Part shown: positions 8,825 to 18,085 of the stretch, piece after piece | How positions within the stretch are numbered: the first letter of the stretch is position 1 | Layout: each line of letters begins with the position of its first letter | Source: Gammaproteobacteria bacterium | Lineage (GTDB): Bacteria; Pseudomonadota; Gammaproteobacteria; JAJFKG01 | Assembly (NCBI GenBank): GCA_021156325.1 | Contig: JAJNDI010000010.1 | Location: forward strand, 1-37,233 | Length of the DNA: 37,233 nucleotides | Reading direction: 5' to 3' | The notes under the pieces: model-generated | Told to the model about the DNA's origin: nothing | Database searches by the model: none | The model's input: only the letters and a program-made list of their open reading frames with translations | Made by a program: the position numbers and the translations under genes

Positions 8825-9810
8825 TTGACTCCCGCAGGTTTATCGTAAAGCCCATCCGGAGCAGCTCGACACGCTTGTAAACGGCTATCTGTGGGAAGAA
8901 AAAGTACTTTTTTGGAAAAAGCTGTCACCACGTTTTCGATGGCCTCCGGATCATTACATAACAAGACCATATCACAACCTGCTGCCAGAGCCAATTCCAC
9001 ACGTTTGACAGCATCCCCGACTGTAGCTCCGCCTTCCATACCGAGATCATCACTAAAAATAACCCCCTTAAAATGAAAAGTATCCCGCAAAAGGTGTTTA
9101 AGCCAATAAGCAGAATACCCTGCCGGCATTTCATCGATCTGGGGAAAGAGAATATGGGCTACCATCATGGCTTCACACGCTAAGCCTGTTGAAATAAAAG
9201 GGATCAAATCGCTTTTCAGTAATGCTTCCAAGGTTCGATTATCCACGGGTAAACTCGTATGAGAATCCGCGGAAACCCCGCCATGTCCGGGGAAATGCTT
9301 GGCCACTGCAATCATACCCGCCTCATGCATGCCTTGGATGTAGGCTTTTCCCAATGTTGCCACGATAGCAGGATCTTGATGAAAAGTTCTTTCAGCAAGC
9401 ACTGTACTGTCGGTGTGGTGGCAATCCAATACCGGTGCGAAACTGATATCAATTCCACAAGCGAGGAGTTCAGAAGCCATTAAATAAGCCCATTCTTCAG
9501 CAGATTTCAGTGCTTCATCAGGATTTTTGTCATACGATAAACCCAGGGAATGCAGTGAAGGCAATGGGGTAAATTCTTTCTGAAAACGTTGTATCCTGCC
9601 TCCTTCCTGATCAACGGCAATCAGGATAGCTGAGCGGATTTGGCGGATTTCTGTGACTAACGCTATCAACTGTTGTTTATCAGTGTAATTGCGGCTAAAT
9701 AAAATCACACCGCCTACCGCTTCGTGTGACAGCCATTTTTTTTCCTCATCAACTAATCGAGTAGTTTGAAGGCCTATCATGAGAGGTCCCAGCAAGCTTT
9801 TATTCTCCAT
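8821..9810 (-). CDS. nagZ: beta-N-acetylhexosaminidase NagZ (peptidoglycan recycling)
   Basis: 329 residues (E. coli 341), glycoside hydrolase family 3. Removes GlcNAc from GlcNAc-anhydroMurNAc-peptides imported during cell-wall recycling; cytoplasmic, and no signal peptide is seen. Motifs: DQEGGRIQRF (67-76) for sugar binding, the family signature KHFPGHGG (171-178) followed by DSH (182-184) of the flexible catalytic loop, and the nucleophile in FSDDLGM (252-258). It overlaps the DUF924 gene by 11 bases upstream and mscS by 4 bases downstream. An L,D-transpeptidase-like gene occurs earlier in the same run, which fits a cell-wall turnover theme. Confidence 0.96.
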   Translation of the reverse strand: MENKSLLGPLMIGLQTTRLVDEEKKWLSHEAVGGVILFSRNYTDKQQLIALVTEIRQIRSAILIAVDQEGGRIQRFQKEFTPLPSLHSLGLSYDKNPDEALKSAEEWAYLMASELLACGIDISFAPVLDCHHTDSTVLAERTFHQDPAIVATLGKAYIQGMHEAGMIAVAKHFPGHGGVSADSHTSLPVDNRTLEALLKSDLIPFISTGLACEAMMVAHILFPQIDEMPAGYSAYWLKHLLRDTFHFKGVIFSDDLGMEGGATVGDAVKRVELALAAGCDMVLLCNDPEAIENVVTAFSKKVLFLPTDSRLQACRAAPDGLYDKPAGVK

Positions 9811-10408
9811 CTACGTGCATAGCCTCCAGAAAAGCTTTTTCTTCTGGCGTAGAGTCTCGGCCTAATAGCATATTACGCTGGGGAAAACGGTGAAATTTAA
9901 CGATGAGTTTATAGTGTTCATAGGCATAATCATAAAAACTTTTAAAAATGTTGACTAATTCCGGCATTGAAAGATTCACCAATGTTTCATAAGCTAACAA
10001 AGCATTTTTTTGAATATGCAAATCTTCTACATGTACCATCGGCATGTAAAAAAAGGCACGTTCCATTAAAGTGAGACGTTGATCATCATCGCATTGCATG
10101 CCTTCCAAGCATAAATTCAAGGCTTTTTGCTCCGCACTGAAAGCCCGAACATCTTCTCGAAAAATCCGGGGAACAAATTGATCTAAAACTACAATTAACG
10201 CCAAACGCCCTTCCGGATGCGCTAACCATTCCCGGTGTTGCTCTTGCAAAATAGCATGAGTAATAGGACTGCACAGATCATTGACCAAATCATCACTTTT
10301 TTTGCCAATACCAAACCATAAAGCAGTACGCTCCGGTGTGGGGATATCCGCTTGATTGGGATCCCCGAACCAAAAACTTAAGATGTCGCTATAAGTAGAT
10401 AATGGCAT
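9800..10408 (-). CDS. DUF924 family protein
   Basis: 202 residues. Recognisable as DUF924 (PF06041) from 'ILSFWFGDP' at the N-terminus, 'LALIVVLDQFVPRIFR' in the middle and 'FHRFPQRNMLLGRDSTPEE' near the C-terminus. Family members are all-helical with a TPR-like fold; no biochemical role is established that I can name. The gene overlaps nagZ by 11 bases. Its Shine-Dalgarno (AAGGGG, 4 bases before ATG) lies inside the end of a palindromic repeat element that fills the gap to the upstream ldt gene, so translation of this gene depends on sequence supplied by the repeat. Confidence 0.88.
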   Translation of the reverse strand: MPLSTYSDILSFWFGDPNQADIPTPERTALWFGIGKKSDDLVNDLCSPITHAILQEQHREWLAHPEGRLALIVVLDQFVPRIFREDVRAFSAEQKALNLCLEGMQCDDDQRLTLMERAFFYMPMVHVEDLHIQKNALLAYETLVNLSMPELVNIFKSFYDYAYEHYKLIVKFHRFPQRNMLLGRDSTPEEKAFLEAMHVDGE

Positions 10409-10546
10409 AAAACCCCTTGCCTCACTCTTCGCGCTTTGAATGTAGGCTTTGTTATCGGCTTGCCTCGCTGCTCATGTCTTCATTTATACACTCCGCTGCT
10501 CGTCTGCGCCGATGCCTCGCCTAAATTCAAATCGCGAAGGGTGTAA
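10409..10546 (-). repeat. palindromic MITE-like repeat, copy 1
   Basis: An imperfect palindrome filling the ldt-DUF924 gap. Its arms at 10423-10447 and 10519-10543 match at 22 of 25 positions as inverted repeats. The interior shares two exact blocks with copy 2 at 24163-24287: GCTTGCCTCGCTGCTCATGT (10458-10477) and TATACACTCCGCTGCTCG (10485-10502), in the same order and spacing class. The left border (AGGCAAGGGGTTTT on the minus strand) directly precedes the DUF924 ATG. The opposite border ends GGGTGTAA near 10546, four bases before the stop of the ldt gene. The strand given is the one on which the element faces its downstream gene. No ORF; it is probably mobilised in trans or a relic. Confidence 0.85.
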
Positions 10547-10549
10547 ATT

Positions 10550-11038
10550 CTAGTCTTTAATGCAAACTGTAGTGCCTGCAGGAATAATGTCGAATAATTC
10601 AATGATATCGTGATTCGCAAGGCGCAGGCAACCCCGTGAACCCGGTTTGCCTAAACAAGCTGGATCGGGGGTTCCGTGGATATAGATTTTGCGTTTAGCG
10701 CTATCCACATGGCCGTACCGGTTTTTACCGGGCTCGCAGCCATCTAACCAGAGAATACGGGTGACTATCCAATCTCGATGGGGGTAAGCTTTGGCCAATT
10801 CAGGCGTGTAAATTTCACCCGTTGGTCGTCTGGCAGAAAAAACGGTATTGATAGCCGCTCCCGCTCCAATTTTGGCACGAATACGGTGTAATCCCCTCGG
10901 GGTTTTTTCAGAACCCATTTCCTCTCCTGTTCCATTGCGAGCAGAGGAGATTAAATAACTTTTAAGAAGCATATCACCCTTAAAAACATTCATTTTTTGG
11001 GTTGGGAGATCTACTAGGATGTAATAATCGGATTTCAT
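10550..11038 (-). CDS. L,D-transpeptidase (YkuD) family protein without signal peptide
   Basis: 162 residues, almost only the YkuD catalytic domain. It has the family active-site pattern: H121 (IYIHGTPD) and the nucleophile C137 in SRGCLRL, separated by a short loop. YkuD enzymes form 3-3 crosslinks or attach lipoproteins to peptidoglycan in the periplasm. Here the protein begins [19 protein letters not shown], already the first domain strands, with no hydrophobic export segment, so either it is exported by another route or works in the cytoplasm. The start is fixed by an ATGA overlap with pncB (11038-11035). It ends just before the palindromic repeat. Confidence 0.9.
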   Translation of the reverse strand: MKSDYYILVDLPTQKMNVFKGDMLLKSYLISSARNGTGEEMGSEKTPRGLHRIRAKIGAGAAINTVFSARRPTGEIYTPELAKAYPHRDWIVTRILWLDGCEPGKNRYGHVDSAKRKIYIHGTPDPACLGKPGSRGCLRLANHDIIELFDIIPAGTTVCIKD

Positions 11039-12201
11039 TTTGCTGTGATTCCAAACACTTCTTTTAGATAGGCTAAATAGGATAAATCACGGCACATCGT
11101 CTTGCCCGGATCATCACTTACTTTGGCTACCGGCTGACCATTACATTCTATCATTTTAAGCACTATTTGAATAGGCTCCGGTCCTACATCATTAGTAATA
11201 TTAGTACCGATCCCAAATACCGGATTACTGCGTTCCTGGAAATGATCAAATAACGTCAAGGCGATGGGAAAGGTCAAATTATTGCTAAAAACCATGATTT
11301 TGGTTTTAGCATCGACCCGCATTTTTTGATAATGCGCCAGGAGTTTTTCACCCCACTCAAAGGGATCGCCTGAATCATGACGCGCTCCATCAAAGAGTTT
11401 ACAAAAGAAAAGATCAAAATCTTTTAAAAAAGCATCCATACCGCAAACATCGGATAAAGCAATGCCTAACTCCCCGCGATATTCCTGAGCCCATTTTTCA
11501 AAGGCAAAACGCTGGCTGTAGATTAAACGAGGTCCTAAAGCCTGGGAGGCTTGCAGATATTCATGGGCCATCGTTCCCATGGGTGAAACGTGAGACAAAC
11601 GTGCTGAAAATACATTACTGCTGCCTGAAAAATGCAAAGGCAATTCTTGAGCCAGATGTTTATCCACTTCAAATTGCCACTCGCGGGAAAAACGGCGGCG
11701 CGTACCAAAATTGGAGAAACGAAGATTTTCATATTGCGGATTATCTTTAAGTAAAGCGATTTTTTCATCCAGGCGTTTTCGTCCTTCACTTAAATCGAGA
11801 TTAGGATAATGGGTTTGAAAGTAAGCTTCATTGATAATGGCTAAAACAGGCACTTCAAATAAAATGGTATGCAGCCAGGGGCCTTTAATAGTCAGCCCAA
11901 ATTCCGGCTCATTAGTAATTTGAACAAAATCACGATTCAATTGAAAAATCCGAAGAAAGTCAATAAAGTCGCTTTTAAAGAAGCTGAATTTGCGCAGATA
12001 ATCCAGCTCATCTTTATGAAAACGCAATTGGCAAAGATTATTAATTTCCTGATTAATTTTATCACTAACCGCGTTTAAATCCACATTGGGGGTCCGGCAT
12101 CGAAATGCATATTCCACAATGGCGCCCGGAAATTGATGCAATACGGCTTGCATCATTGTGAATTTATAGAGATCTGTGTCCAGGAGCGATTCGATGATCA
12201 T
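11035..12201 (-). CDS. pncB: nicotinate phosphoribosyltransferase
   Basis: 388 residues, the bacterial class I length. Makes nicotinate mononucleotide from nicotinate, PRPP and ATP in the Preiss-Handler NAD salvage route. The N-terminus '[15 protein letters not shown]' and the segment '[10 protein letters not shown]' (164-172) are typical; the His normally phosphorylated during the cycle is H213 in MGTMAHEY. The C-terminal '[16 protein letters not shown]' and '[11 protein letters not shown]' belong to the phosphoribosyl-binding side. The gene follows pncA by 13 bases, so nicotinamide deamidation and nicotinate use are co-expressed, and it overlaps the ldt start by 4 bases. Confidence 0.97.
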   Translation of the reverse strand: MIIESLLDTDLYKFTMMQAVLHQFPGAIVEYAFRCRTPNVDLNAVSDKINQEINNLCQLRFHKDELDYLRKFSFFKSDFIDFLRIFQLNRDFVQITNEPEFGLTIKGPWLHTILFEVPVLAIINEAYFQTHYPNLDLSEGRKRLDEKIALLKDNPQYENLRFSNFGTRRRFSREWQFEVDKHLAQELPLHFSGSSNVFSARLSHVSPMGTMAHEYLQASQALGPRLIYSQRFAFEKWAQEYRGELGIALSDVCGMDAFLKDFDLFFCKLFDGARHDSGDPFEWGEKLLAHYQKMRVDAKTKIMVFSNNLTFPIALTLFDHFQERSNPVFGIGTNITNDVGPEPIQIVLKMIECNGQPVAKVSDDPGKTMCRDLSYLAYLKEVFGITAK

Positions 12202-12214
12202 GTCACTATACTCT

Positions 12215-12871
12215 TTAGTTTTGGATATAAGGCCTTAATTCTTCGCTTGATTGCAACACTATACCCCCTGCTGTGCGCATTTCGCTAATGGCGTTTTCGG
12301 TGGTTTTCCGCTGGATACCCCGTGTTGCAGCCAAGTTAATAAAAACTGCTATGCCAGCGCGCCGTAATTGTAATACGGTGGTTTTTACACAGTAATCTGT
12401 GGCAAGCCCTCCTACAATGACAGCTAAAATTCCCCGTGCCTGTAAAAATTCGATGATGCCAGTAGAAAGCGTTTCTCGCAAGTCGTGGTAGCAGGCACCA
12501 TAAGGATGCATATCCAATTCAATCCCTTTCCAGACAAAATAATCGTATTCTGAAGGCACAGGCAGCTCATCCAGCAAATCAAAACCTATGCTGCCGGGAA
12601 TAGCGTGGGGCGGCCAATAGCAATCAGCGTGAGGTGCTTCTAAACGGGATAAAGGAGGATGAGCGTCATCACTGATCCACACCGCCTTTAGACTATGAGC
12701 ATCTTTTGATCCAATACGCCATTGTGCATATTGAGCTTGCGCATTTAATTGAGAAGCAATTTGATCCCCTTCAGGTACAGGCAATTCGTGAGGACACAAA
12801 GGGGTAAACGTCTTTTGAGCATCAATATCCAAACTGGCCACTTGCGATTTTTTAAAAATCAGATCATGCAT
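12215..12871 (-). CDS. pncA: nicotinamidase (isochorismatase-like hydrolase)
   Basis: 218 residues from ATG at 12871; the frame extends to a TTG at 12907, but the ATG with GAG 7 bases upstream is preferred. Hydrolyses nicotinamide to nicotinate. The catalytic triad of the family is visible: Asp18 (DIDAQKTF), Lys115 (FVWKGIE) and Cys161 ([11 protein letters not shown]). Metal ligands are likely D57 and H59 (SKDAHS) and H89 (WPPHAIPGS). Position next to pncB decides between nicotinamidase and other isochorismatase-fold enzymes. It is first of the pncA-pncB-ldt set; the promoter should lie in 12872-13020. Confidence 0.93.
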   Translation of the reverse strand: MHDLIFKKSQVASLDIDAQKTFTPLCPHELPVPEGDQIASQLNAQAQYAQWRIGSKDAHSLKAVWISDDAHPPLSRLEAPHADCYWPPHAIPGSIGFDLLDELPVPSEYDYFVWKGIELDMHPYGACYHDLRETLSTGIIEFLQARGILAVIVGGLATDYCVKTTVLQLRRAGIAVFINLAATRGIQRKTTENAISEMRTAGGIVLQSSEELRPYIQN

Positions 12872-13020
12872 ATTATTACTCGATGTTATTGTTGCTGACA
12901 GAATCAACCTGTTTTTTTGACAACTGTTAAGCTATGTTACGCGGGATGGTTGATAAAGAAAATAAGGATATTGCTTTTAGCACAATGGAACATTAATTTT
13001 CATAAATATTCAGCGCTGCG

Positions 13021-13165
13021 CGCTTTCCTCTCTCCCTGCCTAAAGGCACGGCCATCTCCCGCTTGCGCGGGAGAGGAGAATTTAAAGCAAAATGGGTTTG
13101 TTTTCCCCCTTCCCCACTTGTGGGAGAGAGCAAGCCGTGTCAGGGGCGCGAGAGCGTTAGCGAGC
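13021..13165. repeat. intergenic hairpin-rich repeat (dispersed-repeat type)
   Basis: The 560-base gap 12872-13431 between pncA and the ABC gene holds no convincing gene. Within it are short GC-rich hairpins: CTCCCGC-TTGC-GCGGGAG at 13056-13073 and CCCAC-TT-GTGGG at 13113-13124, plus GCCTAAAGGC near 13038. The composition (GGAGAGG/CCTCTCC-rich arms with small loops) contrasts with the AT-rich surroundings and looks like the dispersed hairpin repeats common in gammaproteobacteria. A frame of 89 codons across it (12917-13186) is a by-product. 13187-13431 shows nothing clear beyond the ABC-gene ribosome site GAGGG, 8 bases before its ATG. Confidence 0.5.
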
Positions 13166-13431
13166 AAGAATGTTCACAGAAATTAACTTTACAACATATC
13201 AGGGACCCCTGTGGAAGTATTAGCCTCTAAACGAGATTGCGAAAAACAGCGTTTTGTGGGAAAATACAGAAAAAACAAGGTGATTATCTTATATCTTCTT
13301 AAGAAAATGAGGGAACGCAGTGCACCATGAAATAAAGCGCTATTGTTGTGAGACGCTTATTTGCCTCCTCGCTATATAACCGGAATGTGTATCACTGTTG
13401 TTAGTGGCCTTGTTTGTAGAGGGACCCTAAA

Positions 13432-15219
13432 ATGCAGCCTTCATTACCCACGGCACTCTTCCCCTTTATCTGGCATTTTTTGCGGCAATATAAATTCAAG
13501 GTCAGCATCTATGTGATCTTTGCCTTGGCAGCCGGCTTTTGGGGCCCCTTTAATAGTCTGCTTATTAAAGAAGTTATCAATCGTCTGCCCAATGCGGCTT
13601 CGGGTGATATCTCTATTTTAATGTTACCGGCCAGTTTGATTGTACTGAATTTTATCATCTTCGATAATTTAACCTGGCGTGGAATTACCTATATTCGGGC
13701 TAAATACTTACCGGTTATTATTAACTGTGTTATTGCTGAAGTGATGGATCACTGTTTGAGCAAAGCCCCTCAGTTTTATCATGAGAATTTATCTGGAAAA
13801 ATTTCAAGGCACATTAGCAACCTGGCAGATGGCATTGAAAGTCTGGGAAGCAATGTTGCTCCCAATTTCTTAAGGGGAGCTTCATTATTGTTAGCGGCTT
13901 TTATTACCGCTTATTTTGTTAATCCCATTTTTTGTTTGATATTGATTTTATGGTTTATCCCATTTGCTGCTGTCAGTATCAAGATGTCGCAAAAACTTGT
14001 TTTGCTCTCGGATAAACAAGCTTCTGCAGAATCCATTGTGGTCGGCGAGGTTGTCGATGCCCTTTCCAACCACAATAATATCCGGATTTTTTCTCGTAAG
14101 GCTGCTGAAAGATCACGAATGAGTTCATTTTTGGAGACACAGCAAAAAGCGTATACCGCTACGACTATTTATTCCATTGTTATCTATTCTGTCCAGGGGA
14201 CCTTAATTGCCATTATGATGGCTTTGGCAGCTTATTTCCTTATTTATCTCTATGGAAAACATTTGGTAACCGTCGGTGATTTTGCCTTAATTTTAGGGTT
14301 GTGCATGGAAACTGCCCATATGGTTTGGTTTACCATGACACAAGTTGATGAATTTAACAAAGCCGTAGGCAGATGCAAGCAAAGCCTTATCTCACTCATG
14401 ATGCCTGTAGAAATCCAGGACAAACCCAATGCCCGTATTCTACACTGCAACCAAGGCCACATTACCTTTGAAAATGTCACTTTTCACTACAAAGGGACTA
14501 CGCCCTTATTTCAAAATAAATCGGTCAACATTCCAGCGAAGCAAAAAGTAGGGCTGGTAGGCTATTCAGGAAGCGGTAAAACCACCTTTGTGAATTTGAT
14601 CTTGCGACTCTATGAAATTAATGAAGGTGCCATTCTGATCGATGGCCAAAATATTGAAGAACTTACTCAGGATTCTTTGCGTTTAAATATTGCGATCATC
14701 CCCCAGGAGCCCACTCTTTTTCACAGGAGCCTGATGGAGAATATCCGCTATGGCCGCATTGAGGCTACCGATGAAGAAGTGATAGAAGCGGCTAAAAAAG
14801 CACATGCTCATGATTTTATCGTGAAGCTGCCCCAAGGCTATGAGTCTCTGGCAGGTGAACGAGGCGTAAAACTCTCCGGCGGCCAGCGTCAGCGGATTGC
14901 CATGGCCAGGGCTATTCTGAAAAATGCCCCCATTCTTATTTTGGATGAAGCAACGAGCCAGCTGGATTCCTTGACAGAGCATCTGCTTCAGCAATCCTTA
15001 TGGGAATTAATGGGTGATAGAACAACACTTGTTATCGCCCACCGCTTATCTACTTTGCTTTATATGAATCGCATTCTCGTCTTTGATAAGGGTAAAATCG
15101 TAGAAGATGGCGCACATGCTGAATTGCTTGCGAAAAAGGGTCTCTATAAGCAGCTTTGGGAAGCTCAAATTGGCGGATTCTTGCCAGATAAAAAAAGTGA
15201 GGGGGAAATAATAAGTTAA
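13432..15219 (+). CDS. ABC transporter, fused membrane and ATPase domains (MsbA-like exporter)
   Basis: 595 residues. Six membrane helices occupy about 20-310, followed by a complete nucleotide-binding domain: Walker A GYSGSGKT (377-384), Q-loop Q425 (IIPQEPTLF), signature LSGGQ (481-485), Walker B ILILDE (501-506) and the switch His537 (VIAHRLS). This is a half-transporter that should work as a homodimer in the inner membrane, exporting a lipid, peptide or drug. The substrate is not readable; it is not clearly MsbA itself, because no lpxK is next to it and the membrane part is divergent. The start is supported by GAGGG 8 bases upstream. It is alone on its strand. Confidence 0.93.
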   Translation: MQPSLPTALFPFIWHFLRQYKFKVSIYVIFALAAGFWGPFNSLLIKEVINRLPNAASGDISILMLPASLIVLNFIIFDNLTWRGITYIRAKYLPVIINCVIAEVMDHCLSKAPQFYHENLSGKISRHISNLADGIESLGSNVAPNFLRGASLLLAAFITAYFVNPIFCLILILWFIPFAAVSIKMSQKLVLLSDKQASAESIVVGEVVDALSNHNNIRIFSRKAAERSRMSSFLETQQKAYTATTIYSIVIYSVQGTLIAIMMALAAYFLIYLYGKHLVTVGDFALILGLCMETAHMVWFTMTQVDEFNKAVGRCKQSLISLMMPVEIQDKPNARILHCNQGHITFENVTFHYKGTTPLFQNKSVNIPAKQKVGLVGYSGSGKTTFVNLILRLYEINEGAILIDGQNIEELTQDSLRLNIAIIPQEPTLFHRSLMENIRYGRIEATDEEVIEAAKKAHAHDFIVKLPQGYESLAGERGVKLSGGQRQRIAMARAILKNAPILILDEATSQLDSLTEHLLQQSLWELMGDRTTLVIAHRLSTLLYMNRILVFDKGKIVEDGAHAELLAKKGLYKQLWEAQIGGFLPDKKSEGEIIS

Positions 15220-15233
15220 ATAAATTACTTTTA

Positions 15234-15832
15234 TTAGGGTAACTTTAATATATTTTGTTTTAAATCTTCCTGTTCATCGATAAATTTTGCCACCTGGGCA
15301 GCAGTTTCACTTAAACTTAAACAAGTAGTATCAATAATCCTTATCTTAATTTTGCTATCCCAATTCTCCCGGTTAGCCCATAGGCTAAAATCGAGGCCTT
15401 CCCAACAATCTTCTATCAAGACGTGCTGTGCCCATTGAGGGTCTTGATGGTGCATTCTAAGCCATGCAGCCCAACTCAGCATATTTTGTCAGTGCCGTAG
15501 GTATTACGTTTCTTAAGGCGTTGAACTCGCTCAAAATCGCTAACATCTAATAAACAGAAGTAGATTTCCTCTATCTGCCTGGCTGAAGGACATGCCAGTA
15601 TTTCACCTAAAACTGTTTGACCGAGTAAACAGACATCCTCGCTTTGAGTTAATAATTTCTGAAGCCATTTCTCGGTAGACGCTTGCCGCCATTTTTTATC
15701 AGCGCCCTGAGGAACGCCAATATCGTCAAAATCATAAACCCCCATCCGATTACCTAAGAGTTCTTTTAAATAAGGCATTATGGAGGTTTTACCACTACCG
15801 CTTGCGCCTCCTACAAAATAAAAAATACTCAT
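15234..15832 (-). pseudogene. P-loop kinase-like ATPase gene split by a frameshift
   Basis: Two overlapping frames encode one protein. The first (15832-15476, 118 codons) has an N-terminal Walker A, GASGSGKTS at 9-17, then 'VYDFDDIGVPQGADKKW' and 'ILACPSARQIEEIYFCLLDV'. It ends with TGA right after an A4 run in 'GACAAAATATG'. The second (15482-15234) continues the same protein with 'SWAAWLRMHHQDPQWAQHV' to a normal C-terminus. One extra A in the run would join them as TDKNMLSW, giving about 199 residues, which I believe is the length of this family of small nucleoside-kinase-like ATPases. The substrate is unknown. Either the gene is newly broken, the run slips during transcription, or the base is missing from the assembly. 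Confidence 0.78.
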
Positions 15833-16102
15833 ATTCTTTACACTCTGGAGTTAATTTAAGAAGACTTCTTACCCAATAGACAAGGAGAGATATAAAAATT
15901 TATACTAGAATATTTTTTATACTACCACATTAATTTGTGTACAATCAAGCTACCGGGGAGATGGTTAGTTCTGAAATCCAGAGGCGCACATGAAGGAGTT
16001 TTCCGGAATCTATGTCTTTAAGTAAGGATGGATTTCTATAGGGTTTGCGAGATGACAACGCTCTGAGTAATGTACTTTACAATGCACTCTTAGAGCAGAA
16101 CA

Positions 16103-17197
16103 TTAATTTGAGTGGAGATTTCTGCTCTTACTGGTATCAAAAGCAAATATTACCCTTTTGGGTTGATGTTCATCATAAGTCACTTCTTTGGTAGTTTGAT
16201 CAAAAGCGCCATCCGTAAATTTTGTGATGGCTTTTTCCCAGAAAATAAGGGCTTTTTTATTTTCTGGTATTACAGGTATTTCCCATCTTCCCGGGGTTAT
16301 TTCCCATATTTTATGAGCCACACGAGTTGCAATGCCTTGACCTTGGAATTTTGCGATAATAAAGAATTCTCCCATATTCCAGGTGTTTGACGGGTCTTCT
16401 GTAGCTTGATTCAATAAAGCAAATCCGGCTAACTCATCATAAACTTTGACTAAATAAACTTTTCGCAAGGGGTCAGTAAAATAGTTTTTAAAATCAAAAC
16501 TCTCATAAAGCCCATTTTCTGGCAATGACCAATCTGATGATAGATTTCCGCATTTTCTTGATAAATCATAAACGTAAAAACGTGCCATATTTTGGACAAG
16601 AGGGTAATCCTCAATTGTAATGGGGTAAATAGAAATTTTGGGTTCGAATTTTCTGATAAACCAATGATGGTATTTATCTCGGCCGCTACACTCGCCTTTC
16701 ATTATAAAGTCAGCTGCATGCTTAAAACCAGCTTTCATATAGACAGGCGTAGCGCGGGGATTATCCGTTGCCGGATCAATCCAAAATGTGTCTCCTTTTG
16801 GATCGACATACTCTCGGAAATAATAGATGAACTCAGATAAAGTTTTTGCCCCATACCCCTTCCCCCAGTATTGAGGGTTACCAATCAGGTACTCAAGGCT
16901 GTATGTGTTGCCCGATTTGGATAGAAGGGAGAGCTTTTCCTGGCCTATATCACAATCCTTATGCGTTTCCTGAATCGTCATAAACATTGCAAATGGCTCA
17001 TGGTTAAAAGAAGCGATCCAGTAGTGGTATTTGCCGTCCGCGTAATTTGAAGGGACTTTGCGGCCTGCCGCGAAATTCAAAATATCGTCTTTATGTGCCT
17101 GGGTATTATCCCAGAACTCGGACACAAAATCCTGAGCAAGCCAGGTAAAGATAATATTAATATGTTGTTGTGTTACTTTTTCAAAATGGAGGCCCAT
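16103..17197 (-). CDS. tandem GNAT acetyltransferase (AAC(6')-like N-terminal domain)
   Basis: 364 residues with two acetyl-CoA-dependent GNAT domains. The first (~1-180) resembles the RimJ/RimL-AAC(6') group, with the pyrophosphate-binding loop YWGKGYG at ~110-116 and 'YMKAGFKHAADF' after it. The second (~190-330) has FQGQGIA at 284-290. The acceptor substrate is unknown; aminoglycoside modification is possible from the first domain but not shown. The start is ATG at 17197 with AGAAGG just upstream; the longer frame to 17338 would be translated from the tRNA-Ser gene and is rejected. A weak hairpin lies downstream (16060-16096). Confidence 0.78.
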   Translation of the reverse strand: MGLHFEKVTQQHINIIFTWLAQDFVSEFWDNTQAHKDDILNFAAGRKVPSNYADGKYHYWIASFNHEPFAMFMTIQETHKDCDIGQEKLSLLSKSGNTYSLEYLIGNPQYWGKGYGAKTLSEFIYYFREYVDPKGDTFWIDPATDNPRATPVYMKAGFKHAADFIMKGECSGRDKYHHWFIRKFEPKISIYPITIEDYPLVQNMARFYVYDLSRKCGNLSSDWSLPENGLYESFDFKNYFTDPLRKVYLVKVYDELAGFALLNQATEDPSNTWNMGEFFIIAKFQGQGIATRVAHKIWEITPGRWEIPVIPENKKALIFWEKAITKFTDGAFDQTTKEVTYDEHQPKRVIFAFDTSKSRNLHSN

Positions 17198-17243
17198 GAT
17201 TCCTTCTGGCTTGAATAAGAGAAAATTGACCCCCATTACAAAT

Positions 17244-17336
17244 TGGCGGAGAGGGAGGGATTCGAACCCTCGTGGGAGTATTAGCCCCCCATTCGATTTC
17301 GAGTCGACGCCGTTGTGACCGCTTCGGTACCTCTCC
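17244..17336 (-). tRNA. tRNA-Ser (anticodon CGA)
   Basis: On the minus strand the acceptor stem GGAGAGG pairs with CCTCTCC, followed by discriminator G and an encoded CCA (17246-17244). The anticodon loop is CTCGAAA, giving anticodon CGA for UCG codons. There is a long variable arm (GGGGGGCTAATACTCCC region), as in class II serine tRNAs, and a T-arm GAGGGTTCGAATCCCTC. The arrangement closely follows E. coli tRNA-Ser(CGA). The outermost anticodon-stem pair looks mismatched (G-A). It lies 5 bases after purC on the same strand and is probably cotranscribed. No integration signature is seen beside it. Confidence 0.95.
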
Positions 17337-17341
17337 AATTT

Positions 17342-18073
17342 TTACGTTGTTTGCGCTGCTGCCGGGTAAGTAATCCCCAGTCGTTTTGCCGCGATTTCAT
17401 AATTTTCAATGACGTCTCCCAGATCTTGCCGGAAACGATCTTTATCAAAGATTTGCCGTGTCTTGGCATCCCAAATACGACAGCCGTCAGGCGTGAATTC
17501 ATCGCCTAAGAATAATTCCCCGTGAAAGCGGCCAAATTCCAATTTGTAATCGACCAGCAAAATCCCTGCATCGGCAAACAAGGATTTTAAAACGGTATTC
17601 ACGGCAAAAGTCAGTTCGCGCATTGTCGCTAATTCTTGCGCATTTGCCCAGCCAAAAGCTAAAGCATGTTCTACAGTCACCAGCGGATCCCCTAATGCAT
17701 CGTCCTTATAAAAAAATTCAAAGAGCGGGGTTTCAAAATTATAGCCCAATTCAATGCCTAAGCGTTTACACAAACTGCCGGCTGCAATATTGCGTACCAC
17801 ACATTCGAGCTTAATCATATCCAGGCGTTTTACGAGGGATTGAGTATCATTCAAGCGGCTTTCAAAATGATTAAGAATGCCTTTGGCTGCCAATTTTTCC
17901 ATAATAAAGGCATTAAAATAATTATTGACCATGCCTTTTCTGGCCAGTCGTTGATGTTTTAATGCATTAAAAGCCGTTGCATCGTCTCTAAACTCGATAA
18001 CAAGTTTATCTTTTAGATCTGTTTCATAAATGGTTTTAGTTTTTCCGCGGTTGATTTCTCGTCCTATTTGCAT
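17342..18073 (-). CDS. purC: phosphoribosylaminoimidazole-succinocarboxamide synthase
   Basis: 243 residues, normal length. Condenses CAIR with aspartate using ATP to give SAICAR in purine biosynthesis. Recognised from the N-terminal '[10 protein letters not shown]', '[12 protein letters not shown]', '[19 protein letters not shown]' and '[14 protein letters not shown]'. It follows bamC by 12 bases in the order dapA-bamC-purC, the same block as in E. coli, and is followed immediately by tRNA-Ser. The last residues (PAAAQTT) extend a little beyond the usual end. Confidence 0.97.
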   Translation of the reverse strand: MQIGREINRGKTKTIYETDLKDKLVIEFRDDATAFNALKHQRLARKGMVNNYFNAFIMEKLAAKGILNHFESRLNDTQSLVKRLDMIKLECVVRNIAAGSLCKRLGIELGYNFETPLFEFFYKDDALGDPLVTVEHALAFGWANAQELATMRELTFAVNTVLKSLFADAGILLVDYKLEFGRFHGELFLGDEFTPDGCRIWDAKTRQIFDKDRFRQDLGDVIENYEIAAKRLGITYPAAAQTT

Positions 18074-18085
18074 AGTGTCATTCCT

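Noticed and set aside
12917-13186. 89-codon plus-strand frame
   Set aside because: Runs through the hairpin-rich repeat; sequence such as PSPACAGEE is translated repeat, there is no ribosome site, and it overlaps nothing conserved.
17244-17336. tRNA-Ser as an integration site of a mobile element
   Set aside because: Both flanks are ordinary genes and no duplicated tRNA 3' end was seen in the window.
17198-17338. N-terminal extension of the GNAT protein
   Set aside because: It is translated from tRNA-Ser (the typical RGFESLPLR artefact); a start at 17197 has a ribosome site.
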